The notes: generated by a model not told the origin, from the letters alone. Positions 21,496 through 32,860 are shown, counted from the stretch's first letter. The stretch: 64,000 bases of DNA from Hippopus hippopus (GCA_946811185.2 OX328107.1:43018360-43082359); one strand, 5' to 3'. Numbers and translations are program-made.

Positions 21496-22461
21496 TAACC
21501 CTTGGGCTGCTAAGCGCGACTCACTGACCTCTAGCGGACAGTGTAGATCAATATCAGACTGCACAGAACGTGCAGTCTGATCTTTGATCTACACTGTCCG
21601 ATTAGGAGATATTTTTGTGCAAAACATTACCTTTGAAAAAACAAAATCTTGATTTTTACTATCGGCTTTAAAGTTTCATTTTTTGTGGTATTTGTCGAAG
21701 ACAATACCACTATGAGTTCAATATTGAATTTTGAAGACCATGTATCGTGTTTGTGCAAAGCCGAAGGAAATAAACCCAGTTAAACTCAATTTTTCTCAGG
21801 CAAATGAATTTTTCGGTGGCATTCAGATATGTTATTGGAAATGGCATGTTAAAATACACTGGGTGAGGCCATCTATTGTGGAAATACTGATTTTTGATTG
21901 AAATTAGCTTCACTTGCTCTTAGCCTTCTATTGGCGCAATGATACAAAATTTGTCTACCGATCGCTTGGTCCTTTTCTTTTTCGTTCCAAAACAAGTTCG
22001 TCCCATGGCTTGTTCATCCCATGATTGCGCGCTACTCCATTTGATTGGGCATGAATATTTATAGATCGAAATAATTAATTGTTATGTTGGGAATTAAATG
22101 TTAACGACCAAAGATATTTCAAAATCATAGTTTTCAGGTACAAACTGAATTTTATTCGATATATTCACATCGTTTCTCTCTCTATCCATCATGCATCCTA
22201 CTGTCAAGGCATGTTACTCCTGACTCCTCCTAATGATCAAAGGGAGACCACCAATAAACAAATAGTACTAACTTTATCATGAGTACTCTCCCTTCAAGCA
22301 AAAATGTATTCATTGCTTAGTAGGTTGACTTTCAAGCCAATATTTCAATAATATTCTCTTTTTCTTTCAAATTATTAATTCAACATAATGGCTTCCTTGA
22401 CAAATACCACTTCAGTGTTCTCAACGCTTTGAATTTTATTTAGCGGCATAAGCGTTAACAG
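21496..22461 (+). mobile_element. family A split by a 740-bp insert (A-14)
   Basis: The left part (21496-21682, hairpin 21534-21600) stops at AAAGTTTCATTTTTT. The expected right end resumes only at 22430 as TTTTATTTAGCGGCATAAGC then GTTAA. The sequence between begins GTGGTATTTGTC and ends GACAAATACCAC. Confidence 0.6.
21685..22430. mobile_element. unclassified insert inside A-14
   Basis: Inverted motifs GTGGTATTTGTC (21686) and GACAAATACCAC (22397) lie near its ends, and the left end forms its own small hairpin. No coding sequence was recognised and the class is unknown. Exact ends are uncertain by tens of bases. Confidence 0.35.
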
Positions 22462-22518
22462 AAAACCCGTATAAAATGGCGGAGCGCTGGAAAGGAGGAG
22501 AGCTATTTAGATTTTAAT

Positions 22519-22769
22519 AGAGCTCTGGCAAAATGGGGTTTAACGCATTTCCATGATGCATTATACAAAGCAAGTCATGATAACTGTGTATTCATAAAAT
22601 CCATTTTGTCTTATAACCGACTGCATCATTCTGGTCCTTTGACACGCAGAAAATTGACCAATCGCTAAAGGTTTTGACCCAGGTCAGCCTACGCATACTT
22701 TGCAAGGTGGCATGGATCGATACATCTTTGCAGATGCATTAAGCCCCCTTTTCACGGAGCATGGCTCAT
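22519..22769 (-). mobile_element. family C (C-06)
   Basis: AGAGCTCTGGCAAAATGGGG to TTTTCACGGAGCATGGCTCA; the stem-loop near 22675-22715 is damaged. Confidence 0.75.
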
Positions 22770-22999
22770 ATACATCCATATATTTTCAGAACTCTATTTC
22801 TTATTGGTTATACATAATTTACAAGATTTTTTTAATCGGTCGGCGTGAGCCGGACGATTAGAGGGACCAGAAATTTCGGAAATCCGTCTGCTGAGGGCAA
22901 ACTGATTTTACTGCAACTCGTGACAGCTTTTACCTACAGTCTAATAACACTAATACTAGCTGTTGTGACCTTATTACGTTGAACTTTTAACCCTGATAA

Positions 23000-23465
23000 G
23001 GAATAGTGTCAGTGATAAAGCAACAACTTATGAATGAAACAAAGGCAAATCCAGGAGTATCGGATTATGTAAGCACACCTTGTGTTGAAAAGATGATAGG
23101 TCATTTGGCCTCGAGCAAGGATAAACTTGCAGTGAAACGGAATTTGTAAGGAAACATTGCTTTAAAAGAATTTGAAAATTTAGATTGTTTTGCCTTAGAG
23201 CAAACTGATGTACATGCTGGTGGTAAAAGCTGTTTAAAAAAGTAATCTGCCGTTGGTAGTTTAATGTAAGCGAGGTGAAGCGTGTGAAGCAGTGTGGGAC
23301 AAAGGATGTAGAGGTGTTTAAGAGTTATTACCCTAGTGGAGAAGCCATTACGTAAACATTTTCAGAATGGTCTGGTTATCCCACGCTTTCAACCTTAGAA
23401 ACCAGACTGTCCATTCACAATACTGACCAGCATATATTTGATTATGGATCTTTCAGCTTAGGGTG
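23000..23465 (+). pseudogene. degraded coding relic, family not recognised
   Basis: One frame is open from 23000 with QLMNETKANPGVSDYVSTP, CVEKMIGHLASSKDKLAVKR and a TAA at 23147, then continues in the same frame (IALKEFENLDCFALEQTDVH) to a TAA at 23243. From 23260 another frame continues with RVKQCGTKDVEVFKSYYPSG, one stop at 23353, then TFSEWSGYPTLST up to a family A copy. Composition looks protein-like and differs from the nearby MITEs. Two stops and a frame change argue for a dead gene or element. I do not recognise the family. Confidence 0.3.
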
Positions 23466-23468
23466 TAT

Positions 23469-23683
23469 TAAACCTTGGGCTACTAAGCGCGAATTTATGA
23501 CCTTTTCCGGACATTGTAGATCAAGATCAGACTGTATACTACATGCTGTCTGATTTTGTATCTTTAATGTCCGACAAGAAGATATTTTTTTGCAAAAAAA
23601 AAAAACCTTTGAAATAGTAAAGAACTGGGTTTTTACTGTCAGCTTGAAAGTTTCATTTCACTTATTTAGCAGGTTAAGGGTTA
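23469..23683 (+). mobile_element. family A, full length (A-15)
   Basis: Left end TTAAACCTTGGGCTACTAAG, diverged hairpin at 23508-23573, right end TTAGCAGGTTAAGGGTTAA. It terminates the coding relic on its left. Confidence 0.8.
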
Positions 23684-23791
23684 AATTGTTTTCATAGCCC
23701 CTCTTCCTCTCCCTAAAGCTACGGCTCTACCATTTTACACGCTCACTAACATGTTTCTTTTGGATGACATTCTTAAGACTGGAATCAGTCT

Positions 23792-23938
23792 ATTAACCGT
23801 TGGCCACACAATCTTGTCGGGCTTTAAAAATGTAGTGGGAAAAACAGCATACATGTATTAAGCATGTTCTCTGTTTCCTCACAGCGTTTTTTCATCATTT
23901 GAAAGATTTTCAACATTTTGTGATTTGGTAGAGTTAAA
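23792..23938 (-). mobile_element. family B, short (B-17)
   Basis: TTAACCGTTGGCCACACAAT, a reduced core GTGGGAAAAACAGCATACAT, end TGATTTGGTAGAGTTAA. Confidence 0.6.
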
Positions 23939-24035
23939 CAGAGCATTTTCTTAGATGGAAAAAACTGCAACACAAAAACTCACTTAACGTCATATTCTCC
24001 ATGTCTGAATCAACTGACCAGGGAAAAAGCCTCTT

Positions 24036-24111
24036 CGGAGTGCGCAGATTCAGACCAGACTCAGATCAGACTGCACAGAACATGCAGTCACTCAAATTTT
24101 GGATCTGCTAT
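24036..24111 (+). mobile_element. family A hairpin core, degraded (A-16)
   Basis: CAGATCAGACTGCACAGAAC with a damaged right stem. A further scrap AGATCAAGATCAGACTGTCC is at 24390. Confidence 0.5.
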
Positions 24112-24710
24112 TCCTATTTCTTGAGATATCGTAGTCAAGACAGCAATGACCCTGCAATAATTAGGCTGCTTTTCCACGCTTATCAGATCTATTTCATTAA
24201 TTGAGCGCTTTAGTGTAAAACTCTCAGTAACATGTTTGTCTCATCAGCATATTGGTTGACTCTCATCCTCTCCATATTCCAGATTAAAAGCACAAGGTTT
24301 ACTGTAGTAATGCTCTTGCTCATTACAATGATTCAATACAATGGCCCATGTTCTCCAGTGACATGTATAGTCGCTTTTGAAGACAATAAAAGATCAAGAT
24401 CAGACTGTCCTTTGAATGCAATGCAGATCAGTATCACAGATATACATACTGAATATCTTAACGACGTTTCATCGGGTTATCAGTGCGCAACATTTTTGCG
24501 CATGTCTCTTCTCTTCTCTGTTTTCTAGCGCGTAACTTTGTCTCATTGTAGTACTATTATTGGACTACTGATTTTTGCTGCAAGACGTGGAGAAAGTAGT
24601 GGTAGATACATTTTTTTTTAAAGATCAGTTTATGAAGGTGTAAATCATTCCTAAACAGCGAAAACGGAACATGTACATTTGTCGGACATTACTTATCCGG
24701 ATAGTAAGTT

Positions 24711-24772
24711 TAGTGTGGTAAAAGAGAAAATTACAAGTATTTTCTCCTTTTCAACGTTTTCTAACCCTCTTT
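24711..24772. mobile_element. family B hairpin scrap (B-18)
   Basis: GTGTGGTAAAAGAGAAAATT and AAGTATTTTCTCCTTTTCAA. Confidence 0.5.
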
Positions 24773-24920
24773 CCTGGGTATTGATAGAAATCAGGATCGT
24801 TTGATTCATTTTGCTATAAGGTTCGTAAGTAATCTATGCCTTTGAGTAATTCTGGACAGTTCTACTTGTATTGTTCTTCCATTCTCCCATCTATTAAAAT
24901 ATACCACATGTCTTTGGTAT

Positions 24921-25141
24921 TAGCCCTTTCCTAAATGAATTAAATTGGAACTTCAAAATTGAAAGAAGCCGCAGACGACAAATTAAACAAGGTTTAAATG
25001 AGATTAAAAGAACCGTTTGTGCAAAAAAGGTTGTGAGGAAAGGAATAATTGCTTGTAATGAACAATTACCCCTTTTACCAAAATGTTTTCCAAAGCCGTC
25101 CCATACCAATGTTAAATCGAGACTATATCAAGGAAAGGGTT
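24921..25141 (+). mobile_element. family B, diverged core (B-19)
   Basis: Left AGCCCTTTCCTAAATGAATT, core TTGCTTGTAATGAACAATTA at 25049-25068 (a variant tip), end AAGGAAAGGGTT. Confidence 0.6.
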
Positions 25142-25888
25142 GACAGAATACAATCTTTATTGTGAAAAAAAAAACAACATGATTTAGTGCTAGAAATAAT
25201 ACATCTTACTAAGTAATTTGAAATCTTGGGTGTTTTGTGTCACTTTCTTTGTTCCAGGGGAGGTAATTGAGTTGGAACATTGGGAAAAGTAGCCTGGCAA
25301 CCTATCTTTTTTTTGCATTTTTTGATAAAGGATATAGTCATGTATATTTCTGAGAAAAATAAGAAAAATCTTTGGGCTAGATTTTTTTGAGGGTCAAATA
25401 ATGTCCTGATTTTCTGTGATAAAATAAGCAATTTTGTGGGCTAAGGGTTTTACTGAAACATAGATAGCGTATTATTAATTTGAAATATCTGTTAACTTCT
25501 CATAAAAGTCAGAGGATCCATTGTTTCACTATGAATTTAAAACAAGAGAACATGATTTGACTGAAATTACAGATTTTAATCACAAAATTCTGACGTATGC
25601 TGCAATAATTGGGTTTTGTGTAATTTGAAAAAAGGGTTATGTTCTTCGTGGGCTCAGAACTTTTTGGTTCATCAGGCAACGTCTGATTATCTCTTCGCAT
25701 ATTGAAAGAACATACTTTGAAGTGTTTCTGTGTCAAATTTCACGAAATTCTCTGCGCTAGAAATAACTTGGTGAAACGCTTTTAATTGTCTGTTTATGTA
25801 TAATTCATATGAAAAAAAAAAAACTCGACACTGAAATTGTAATGTTTGGATATTGTTTTTCTGACTATAAAAGGCCATAACTGAGTGT
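25142..25888. other. AT-rich stretch, nothing recognised
   Basis: No MITE core, SINE head or convincing exon was found. Short minus-strand frames look random. Confidence 0.4.
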
Positions 25889-26107
25889 TTTAACCAAACT
25901 TTCCCGTTTCTGATGACCCCGAGGAGGAAGGTTGTTAAAAACATTGTGGAAAAATGCAAATAACCGTCGTTTTCTCCTTTTCTTACAATGTTTTTTTTAC
26001 CATTTCAGCGATTCAAATCATCATTAATTTGGTCTACATTTCATTCGTCATGTGCAAATGCTTTCGTTTTGGACAAGTCTAAAATTACATCATTTGGTAA
26101 AGGGTTG
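25889..26107 (-). mobile_element. family B (B-20)
   Basis: TTAACCAAACTTTCCCGTTT, degraded hairpin 25935-25992, end ATCATTTGGTAAAGGGTT. Confidence 0.65.
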
Positions 26108-27000
26108 AGGGTTTGGTAGATACTACATGCTTTGAAAGTAATGTGGGAGAAATTGGCCAACCGATGTTTTGAACAGAACAATCTTGCCAAAGACAATTTA
26201 GCCAGCCGAAAAAAGTACGGTAGGACAATTTGTCAAGATAAACGCGAGCAGCCAAAAGTAATCACTTTGAGAATCATAATACAGGCACATTCTATACGAC
26301 TTATTCATCATATCCATCATTCAATATGGATATTATTGATAATATCTGACAATATGTTACAGTATAGTTTCAAAAGTTGCAAAAGTTACAGAAAATAATA
26401 CATGTATTTATATTTTCTTAATCTTTTATAAAAGGTTGGTAGGTACTGTTATTCATGATGAGTGATATCTAAAGCTTGAAAATCGGTATTATTGGTCAGA
26501 ATAGTCACTTACATTCTACGTTTTATTGCTGTCGACTGGCAGACATATATCTTTAGCATTCCGTTAAACTACTAATTTGTAAGGGACGGAGAGTTCCTAC
26601 GTGACTCCGTTATAAAATGTCTATCCCATACATAGTTCAAACAACTGCCATTTGGTTTGTGATTTCAAACCACTGTAGTTATTCAGTGTCGACCGATTAC
26701 AGTGCTGACAGCACTTTGATTTTTAAAGCCGTAAAATTTGCTTCAGAAGGTAATACGTTGAAAAGAAGTGAATGGCCGCCCAGGTCAGGATTATTATCAA
26801 TAAGCGCCAGAACAAACATCACTGACCTAACAATAATATCAAGAGTATAAATCGTGCACGATAACTTGTACGCTATATGAAAACCACGTTCCAGCTACAC
26901 CGGTGAAATGCGTTTGATATGTAGTAGGAAAGAAAACAAACACGCTGTTTTAAAGCGAATGAATCGGATAATGTAAGTCACTACTGTTGGATTGATTTGA
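26108..27000. other. unassigned stretch
   Basis: Only the motif GATTACAGTGCTGACAGCAC (26696) links it to 12791. No gene recognised. Confidence 0.4.
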
Positions 27001-27002
27001 TT

Positions 27003-27602
27003 TTGCGTCTATCGTCGCCACCGGTTGCCCTTATTTGCCACCCCACACTGGCTATCATTTACGTTATACAGAGGATAGTGCAGGATACAGGATGAAACCC
27101 ATCCTTACGTCTGGTTCTTTAACTGCCTGGGCCCCGTTTTACTAAGGTAGTTACGAACGAAATTTGCGTAAGTTTTACGTACCTATAGTATGGTGGCATA
27201 TTTATGCCACGAGATACGAGATAACTACCATGATTATTTTAGAAAACTATTGCGATAAATCAAAGTTTCCTGGAAATTTTATCGAGATAAAATGAAAAGA
27301 TAAAATTTCCTGGAAACTTTGATTTATCGCAATAGTTTTCTAAAATAATCATAATAGTTAACTCGTATCTCGTGGCACAAATATGGCACCATACTATAGT
27401 TACGTAAAACTTACGCAAATTTTGTTCTTAACTACCTTAGTGAAACTGCCTGGTGTGTAGGGCCGTCACAAGGACCTAACTATTAAAGTCTCACCAGGTC
27501 GACATTTATTAGTTTTCAGCCAGCTGTGGTAGCTGAACCCATACGCAGCAGGTAGGAGTCTTGGGCTACTTGAAATGACTCAGACCTAGTTACATTCTTA
27601 TC
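27003..27602 (-). mobile_element. SINE of the 13171 type split by J-01
   Basis: The part at 27454-27602 is the head side (reverse CTGGTGAGACTTTAATAGTT) and 27003-27130 the tail side (reverse GGTGGCGACGATAGACGC, TTAAAGAACCAGACGTAAGG). The 313-bp foldback sits between. Confidence 0.7.
27131..27443. mobile_element. 313-bp near-perfect foldback (J-01) inserted in a SINE
   Basis: Each arm is about 150 bases: ACTAAGGTAGTTACGAACGA, AAATTTGCGTAAGTTTTACG, CTATAGTATGGTG, then GCCACGAGATACGAG and GATAAATCAAAGTTTCCTGG. A direct repeat AACTGCCTGG flanks it (27121-27130 and 27444-27453). The inner arms match elements J-02 and J-03, while the outer arms do not. Confidence 0.85.
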
Positions 27603-27738
27603 GAGTATCTATCGTCACAATATTCTTTAACTCTTTCACTACTGAATAATTCAATAGAAATTTCTCAATGGCTATAAATACATGTACAGTTCCGCTGCAA
27701 GATCGAGAGACAATTTGGTCATAAACTATACCAAAGCA

Positions 27739-27808
27739 GTGGACTGAGTAGATCAGAGATCAGACTGCATGTTGTGTGCAGTCTGATTTTGATCTGCACC
27801 GTCCACAA
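27739..27808 (-). mobile_element. family A hairpin core (A-17)
   Basis: Stem TGAGTAGATCAGAGATCAGA and its complement ending GCACCGTCCACAAAAGC. Confidence 0.65.
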
Positions 27809-28180
27809 AAGCTTGTAGTGTCGTCTATAGTATGGAAAGAGGTAACAAAGTACTACGACTTTTGCATATTCAATGACCTTACTTCGACACACTGATTACA
27901 GTCCCACATGTTGCTGGGGAACAACGGATATTATAAGGTAATTCATTTGTCTCAGTTCAACATTGCCACACAGTACGCTGTTTTGAATCTGTAGTCCGAA
28001 ACAATAACATTAACTAATAATGAAAACTTTATCGTGTGAGAGCTATATAGAAGTTGTCAGTTAAAGTGTAGAAAACGTAGGGATTGTCTTCAAGGTCGAA
28101 TTCCTGATGTCCTGCCGGTCAGTACCTTGCGAAGGTGTTTTCAGGGGCCAGATTTACTTAACAACCAGTCTAATGTAACT

Positions 28181-28411
28181 CTAACCCTTCACCACACAAT
28201 CCCGTGTTTTAACGACTTTGACTAAGACGTATTTTTAAAAGCATTATGAGAAAAGGAGAAAATTGTGGTAACCAGTATTTTCCCTCTTTCCCATATTGTT
28301 TTTAACCCTTCCAAAAGGCCATTTTTGGGAGCGAGCTATATTTAATTTATCGTCTGCAAACGCTTTCGATTCGAAGTCATCCAAAATGTTGGTGATCGGC
28401 AATGAATTAAC
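28181..28411 (-). mobile_element. family B (B-21)
   Basis: TAACCCTTCACCACACAATC, hairpin 28243-28303, far arm GCAAACGCTTTCGATTCG, end AATTAACTC. Confidence 0.7.
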
Positions 28412-28493
28412 TCTTCAGTACCAAATACGTTAACTCGATCTTTTTCAGTGAGTAAAAATACATTCCACTGAAAATTGAGAAAGAAATTTATCA

Positions 28494-28760
28494 TATGGCC
28501 TGTAACACGCGAAAAGGGGCATTCGGACCTTGGCGTAAAGTGTCATCTCGGAGCAGCCTGCGCGGAGTGCGCAGGCTGATCCGAGACGACACTTTCCGTT
28601 TTAATGTAATTATCTGTTTTGTCCAAGTCTACAGTAGCATAAAATCTAATATAGTCGTAAAGTGCCGTCTCGGATTAGCCTGCGCGGACTGCGCAGGCTG
28701 ATCCGAGACGACAATTTACGCAAATGTCCAAATGCCCCTTTTCGCGTGTTGCAAGCCATA
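28494..28760. mobile_element. element M, terminal repeats plus two internal hairpins
   Basis: Ends ATATGGCCTGTAACACGCGA and TTCGCGTGTTGCAAGCCATA. Inside are two stem-loops with the same sequence, at 28540-28600 and 28655-28720: AGCCTGCGCGGAGTGCGCAG and AGCCTGCGCGGACTGCGCAG, each bounded by GTCTCGG and CCGAGACGAC. Non-coding. Confidence 0.85.
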
Positions 28761-28852
28761 TAGGCTTGACTAGACAAGCGGACGGTACAGATCAAAGATC
28801 AGACACTGCACGTTATGTGCAGTCTGATCTTGATCTATGCCGTCTGCACAAG
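28761..28852 (-). mobile_element. family A, second subtype (A-18)
   Basis: The left arm TAGGCTTGACTAGACAAGCG is shared with 36583 and 61335. It abuts element M at a TA. Confidence 0.7.
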
Positions 28853-28942
28853 TCCTTGACGCTGACAGAGTTCATACTAAATTCAAGGACTAGGCATCTG
28901 ACTGGCAGAGGGCATTCATTGGAAATCTTAAACTTTTTCTAA

Positions 28943-29627
28943 GGTGGCATATTTCTGTCACGGGAAACGAGATAACTATCGGGATAATTTTAGAACACTA
29001 CCGCGATAAATCCAAGTTACTGGAAATTTTATCTAGATAGTAAAAAGTTTTCTAAGAAAAATATCACGATAAACTTTGTTATCTAGAAAATTTTGCATTG
29101 ATCAGTAAATATTTTAACGTTCGTGCTCGAAGCTGACATTCGAGATAAAATTATCGCGATAGTCTTCCTGTTTCTCGATATCTATAAATAGAAAATTCCC
29201 CATTTTGATGAATCCGGTAGTTTTTGACTTTACAATATGGCGATAAGCGAACAATCGAATCATTTACAATTTTAATGTAAATGTAATTGGTAAATTTTGG
29301 CTACACATCAAATTGAACTGAAGTCTGTTAAACACAAAGACGACTCGAAAAGCCTCTTCCGAACGTTTTTAAACTGACCATTCTATGAGCATAAGGTTGA
29401 AGTTGAAGATGTTCCGCAACCGTATCTATTTATAGATACCGTAAATTTCAATTGTGGGCATGAGGGAAAAAATTAGTGATAAAAGTGAGAATTATCGCGA
29501 CATTTTTATCATGAAACTTTTGATTATCTAGGTAATATTTCCAGGAAAGTTTGTTTTATCGCGGTAATTTTTTTTTTAAATTGCAATAGTTATCTCGTAG
29601 CCCGTGGTAGAAATATGACACCATACT
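28943..29627. mobile_element. foldback element J-02
   Basis: Ends AAGGTGGCATATTTCTGTCA and TGGTAGAAATATGACACCAT, arms of about 100 bases (GATAACTATCGGGATAATTT). The interior is rich in TATCGCGA-like palindromes. No coding capacity. Confidence 0.75.
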
Positions 29628-29844
29628 TTCTAATAGCGTTATTTCAGTCAGTGGCCTTTCGATGCGTCAACGTCCTGCATGGTATGCTGTGTAAGGGTTT
29701 CAATGATATCGAGGCTTGCCTATGGTGGCTCAGGAATTGTGTACCAGGCTTGGAATCAAAGAGTTACACTCTCTGCGTTTTTCGCAGACGCTTACCTGTC
29801 GGCGCCTCAATGACCTGCATGATGCGTTATGTTAGGGTTTCCAG

Positions 29845-29958
29845 AGTCCATATTCATCAACTATTTGGTTTAGCCAATCAGGATGTTGCGTTCCTTTGAT
29901 ATTTATAAAAATCTTGAGAATAAGAAACAGAGTGGAAGTTTTAATTGATGGTGAGCGG
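29845..29958. mobile_element. family D, right half
   Basis: TTTGGTTTAGCCAATCAGGA and TCTTGAGAATAAGAAACAGA. The left half is missing. Confidence 0.6.
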
Positions 29959-29959
29959 A

Positions 29960-30489
29960 TTTCAAAAGAGAGGTGTGGGTCAAGATCAGATAGGTGGATC
30001 TAAATCACCCAATCGTCCGTTGGTCAGACAGGCAGAAAGACAGACAGAGAGAAGAAAGAAAGAAAGAAAAGACAGACAGACAAACAGAGAAAGCACTAGC
30101 ATTGAATGGGTAGTGGGTTATACAAACAGAACGGAAGACGAGTTTGGGAAATTATCGTCCTAGGAAAAAATAAGTTCCTGGTACATCCTCTCTCCCCCAT
30201 ATCTGTATGACGAGGTTAGCATAATATCCGGCTTTTCTCCTCACCGACTTTCCAATCTCACGTCAACAGAAACCTGTCAGAGAGCGTACAAACCTTACCG
30301 GAAATGAAGAAAAAAAAGCTGCATAGCACAAAGTACATGTACATTGAACGAGAAATTTCGAAAACCGAAATGTAGTAGTGCCTACAATAATTTACACTCT
30401 CAAGGAGATATTATTCAGTTATGTTGTCAAAGAATACGTATCACCAGTAATTCGTTCAGCGTATTTGATTATATTTATTATGTAAATTC
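29960..30489. other. unassigned stretch
   Basis: Microsatellite at its start, otherwise nothing recognised. Confidence 0.4.
30027..30090. repeat. GACA/GAAA microsatellite
   Basis: GACAGGCAGAAAGACAGACA and GAAAGAAAGAAAGAAAAGAC. Confidence 0.85.
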
Positions 30490-30628
30490 TAGGGGTGTAA
30501 CGATACATCGGACTATCGATGGATCGCGATGGTGAGCGTGTCGATGCTACTGCATCGATTGTTACGTTGAAAATCGATAACTATCGCCGATAGTTACCTC
30601 AAATATCGATAGTTTCGATAGTTTCACT
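30490..30628. repeat. TATCGAT-rich palindromic block
   Basis: AGGGGTGTAACGATACATCG, ATCGATTGTTACG and four more ATCGATA/TATCG motifs. GTAACGAT and ATTGTTAC are inverted. Resembles termini of hAT-type repeats, unproven. Confidence 0.5.
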
Positions 30629-30996
30629 GACAAGAAAGAGAGAGAAAATACTGCAATTCGCTAATGTATTCCGACGCCCTAAAAGGTCGGACACGTTTAA
30701 TTATTTACAAAAATAATTTATTTTTTAATTCTTTCTCTGAACACTTCCAAAAGCAAGTTTTCCTAAATATTCGGACATTCCGTAACGTTAATTTCCCAAA
30801 ATATTTGACGGGTAATTTTTTCGAATATGTTTTCAATAATGATCGGCTGCATAATATTCATTTCTGCATAGCAATGTTCATCGTTATGAAAACGAATCCT
30901 TCGAGAGCTGATTAACTCGGCGGTAATTTTAAGTCATGAAATTAGACCAAAATAATTGCAACACCAAGGGTGTTTTTGTTAAAAACTTCTCACCAA

Positions 30997-31074
30997 AGCG
31001 AAAAGTGTGGATTTAGATCAAAGATCAGACCAAACAGTCTGCCTACAGTCTAATCTAAATCTACACAGGCCGCC
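30997..31074. mobile_element. family A hairpin core, degraded (A-19)
   Basis: ATTTAGATCAAAGATCAGAC with TCTAATCTAAATCTACACAG. The tip is rearranged. Confidence 0.5.
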
Positions 31075-31075
31075 A

Positions 31076-32439
31076 AAACCATAACCATGCGTGTTGTCCC
31101 TCCATAAGCAATAAATCTACTATGAAAAATGAATACTAAACCTCGTTCTTTCTTTTCTTTATTTATCAGTAATCCATTTCGAATGCATTCCTTTTATTTC
31201 GGCTGCAAGGAATTAGATTAATTTTTAGAAAACAGTCGCACTTTTTTATGCTGACTACACAAAACGTGACACGACTGGCGTGTTCATGAAACACCTATAT
31301 TACTAAATGCATAAAGGCTTTAACAGCTGGTGTACATGTAAATCGTGCATGAAATAGGCTTATTGCATGGTCACTTTGAATTGATTGGAGGTCGACCTGC
31401 AGCCAGATATAAGTTTCTTGGAGCAGACCAGTTTACAGTGTGTAAATTAAACAGGTGCGTTACAACTCAGTCGCTTCGAATGATTTGCGTGTTACGTCAT
31501 ACCCCTTATCCAAATATTACTGCAAACATTTGTGTACCCACGACAGGCCGACAGGCATCTTGTACACAGATGGCTTGTAATATAGATCTACATTATGGTC
31601 GTTCTGATTTACTCTGCTGATGGCAAGATGGCGATTTTCAAAGCGTTGGCGGATGGTGTAGATAGACATCAGACTAAACAGAACACGCTGTCTGATCTTG
31701 GATCTATACCATCCCACTTCTGTGCTATGACTTAACTCGTATTAGAAAGCTACTTCTTTCTCGGGCTAAAAAAGGTAAGATAATGTCTAACAGTGTTCCC
31801 AGTCGCGCAAATTATTGCGTAAATCACGTTATAGAATTGAAATTCACGTAACAAATTCTGGTTACACCCGAGACTTCGCGTAAGAAAATGCATGGACAAA
31901 AAAGGCCATTATACGCTTTTCTTGTGAAAAATGATAGGTTTTGAAGTTACTTGTTACCCTCATTGACAATCTTTTTGTCAAATCATGTGGAAATACCTAG
32001 CCAGAAATTAACAGACATGAAAAACTGATCGGAGTAAAAAACACGGAAACCTATAACACAACAAAATGTCTCTTTGACATTGTCCGATCAGAGTCACTTC
32101 AGACCGTCTTTTCAGCTTTTTAATGACTATAAGCAGTAAATTTATACAAATATCTTAATATAACACACTTTTTGGATACACATACAACAAGGTAAAACCT
32201 ATTATTTCGGCCACCCCCTTTTTTCCAGAATGATAATTTCCTAAAGATTTGGAGACTAAACAAAAATAATTATTTTTTCTGTCTGAATATATTGGCCAAT
32301 TATGGGTAAAATTAGATAAATTCTATCAACTCAAAAAAAACATAAGGGCTCACATTTAAAAGGTGATTTCTTTAAAAGTTTAAAGTTGCTTTATAATTAC
32401 TTTTTATTAGGTGTGTTTATGAACCATCAGCATTTGTCA
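31076..32439. other. unassigned stretch
   Basis: Contains one family A core at 31650. A 91-codon open frame at 31345 has no recognisable domain and is probably chance. Confidence 0.35.
31650..31715 (+). mobile_element. family A hairpin core (A-20)
   Basis: GCGGATGGTGTAGATAGACA with CTGATCTTGGATCTATACCA. Confidence 0.6.
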
Positions 32440-32860
32440 GTATTTTGTGCTTTGTATGCTGTTGTATATCGATCAGACTTAAAAGTTGATCCCCGTGGGG
32501 TCCCGGGTTTTTTTAATTTATAGAATAGGACCTCGGCCTTTCTCTATGGCATGTCGTAGAAGGCGACTAAAATTAGAGACAAACGGCTGCTTTCCTCGTA
32601 ATTCGTAGGATTGCAGCAGGCTGGGTAGTTCTTATTCCAAATCCTGTATTTTTTTCTCGATGTAAATAGGGTTTGGAATGGGAATCAATTGGCCTGTGGG
32701 ACCCCGTGTGGTTTAATCGGGGGTATAAGAATAAACCACTGCAGTCCCGCGATCGTCACATCTGCCATTTCATCTGGCGGAACAAAAGTGACAGCATGCA
32801 TGTCGTAAAAGGCGACAAAAGGGGCATCATTTTGTGTTTTGTCCATTCCTCATTTATCAT
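32440..32860. repeat. repeat with paired GCATGTCGTA motif
   Basis: GGCATGTCGTAGAAGGCGAC at 32549 recurs as TGCATGTCGTAAAAGGCGAC at 32798, with GTGGGGTCCCGG and GTGGGACCCCGTG nearby. No gene recognised; class unknown. Confidence 0.4.

Noticed and set aside
29615..29899. 94-residue plus-strand frame
   Set aside because: It overlaps the end of J-02 and a family D fragment; no domain or splice support.
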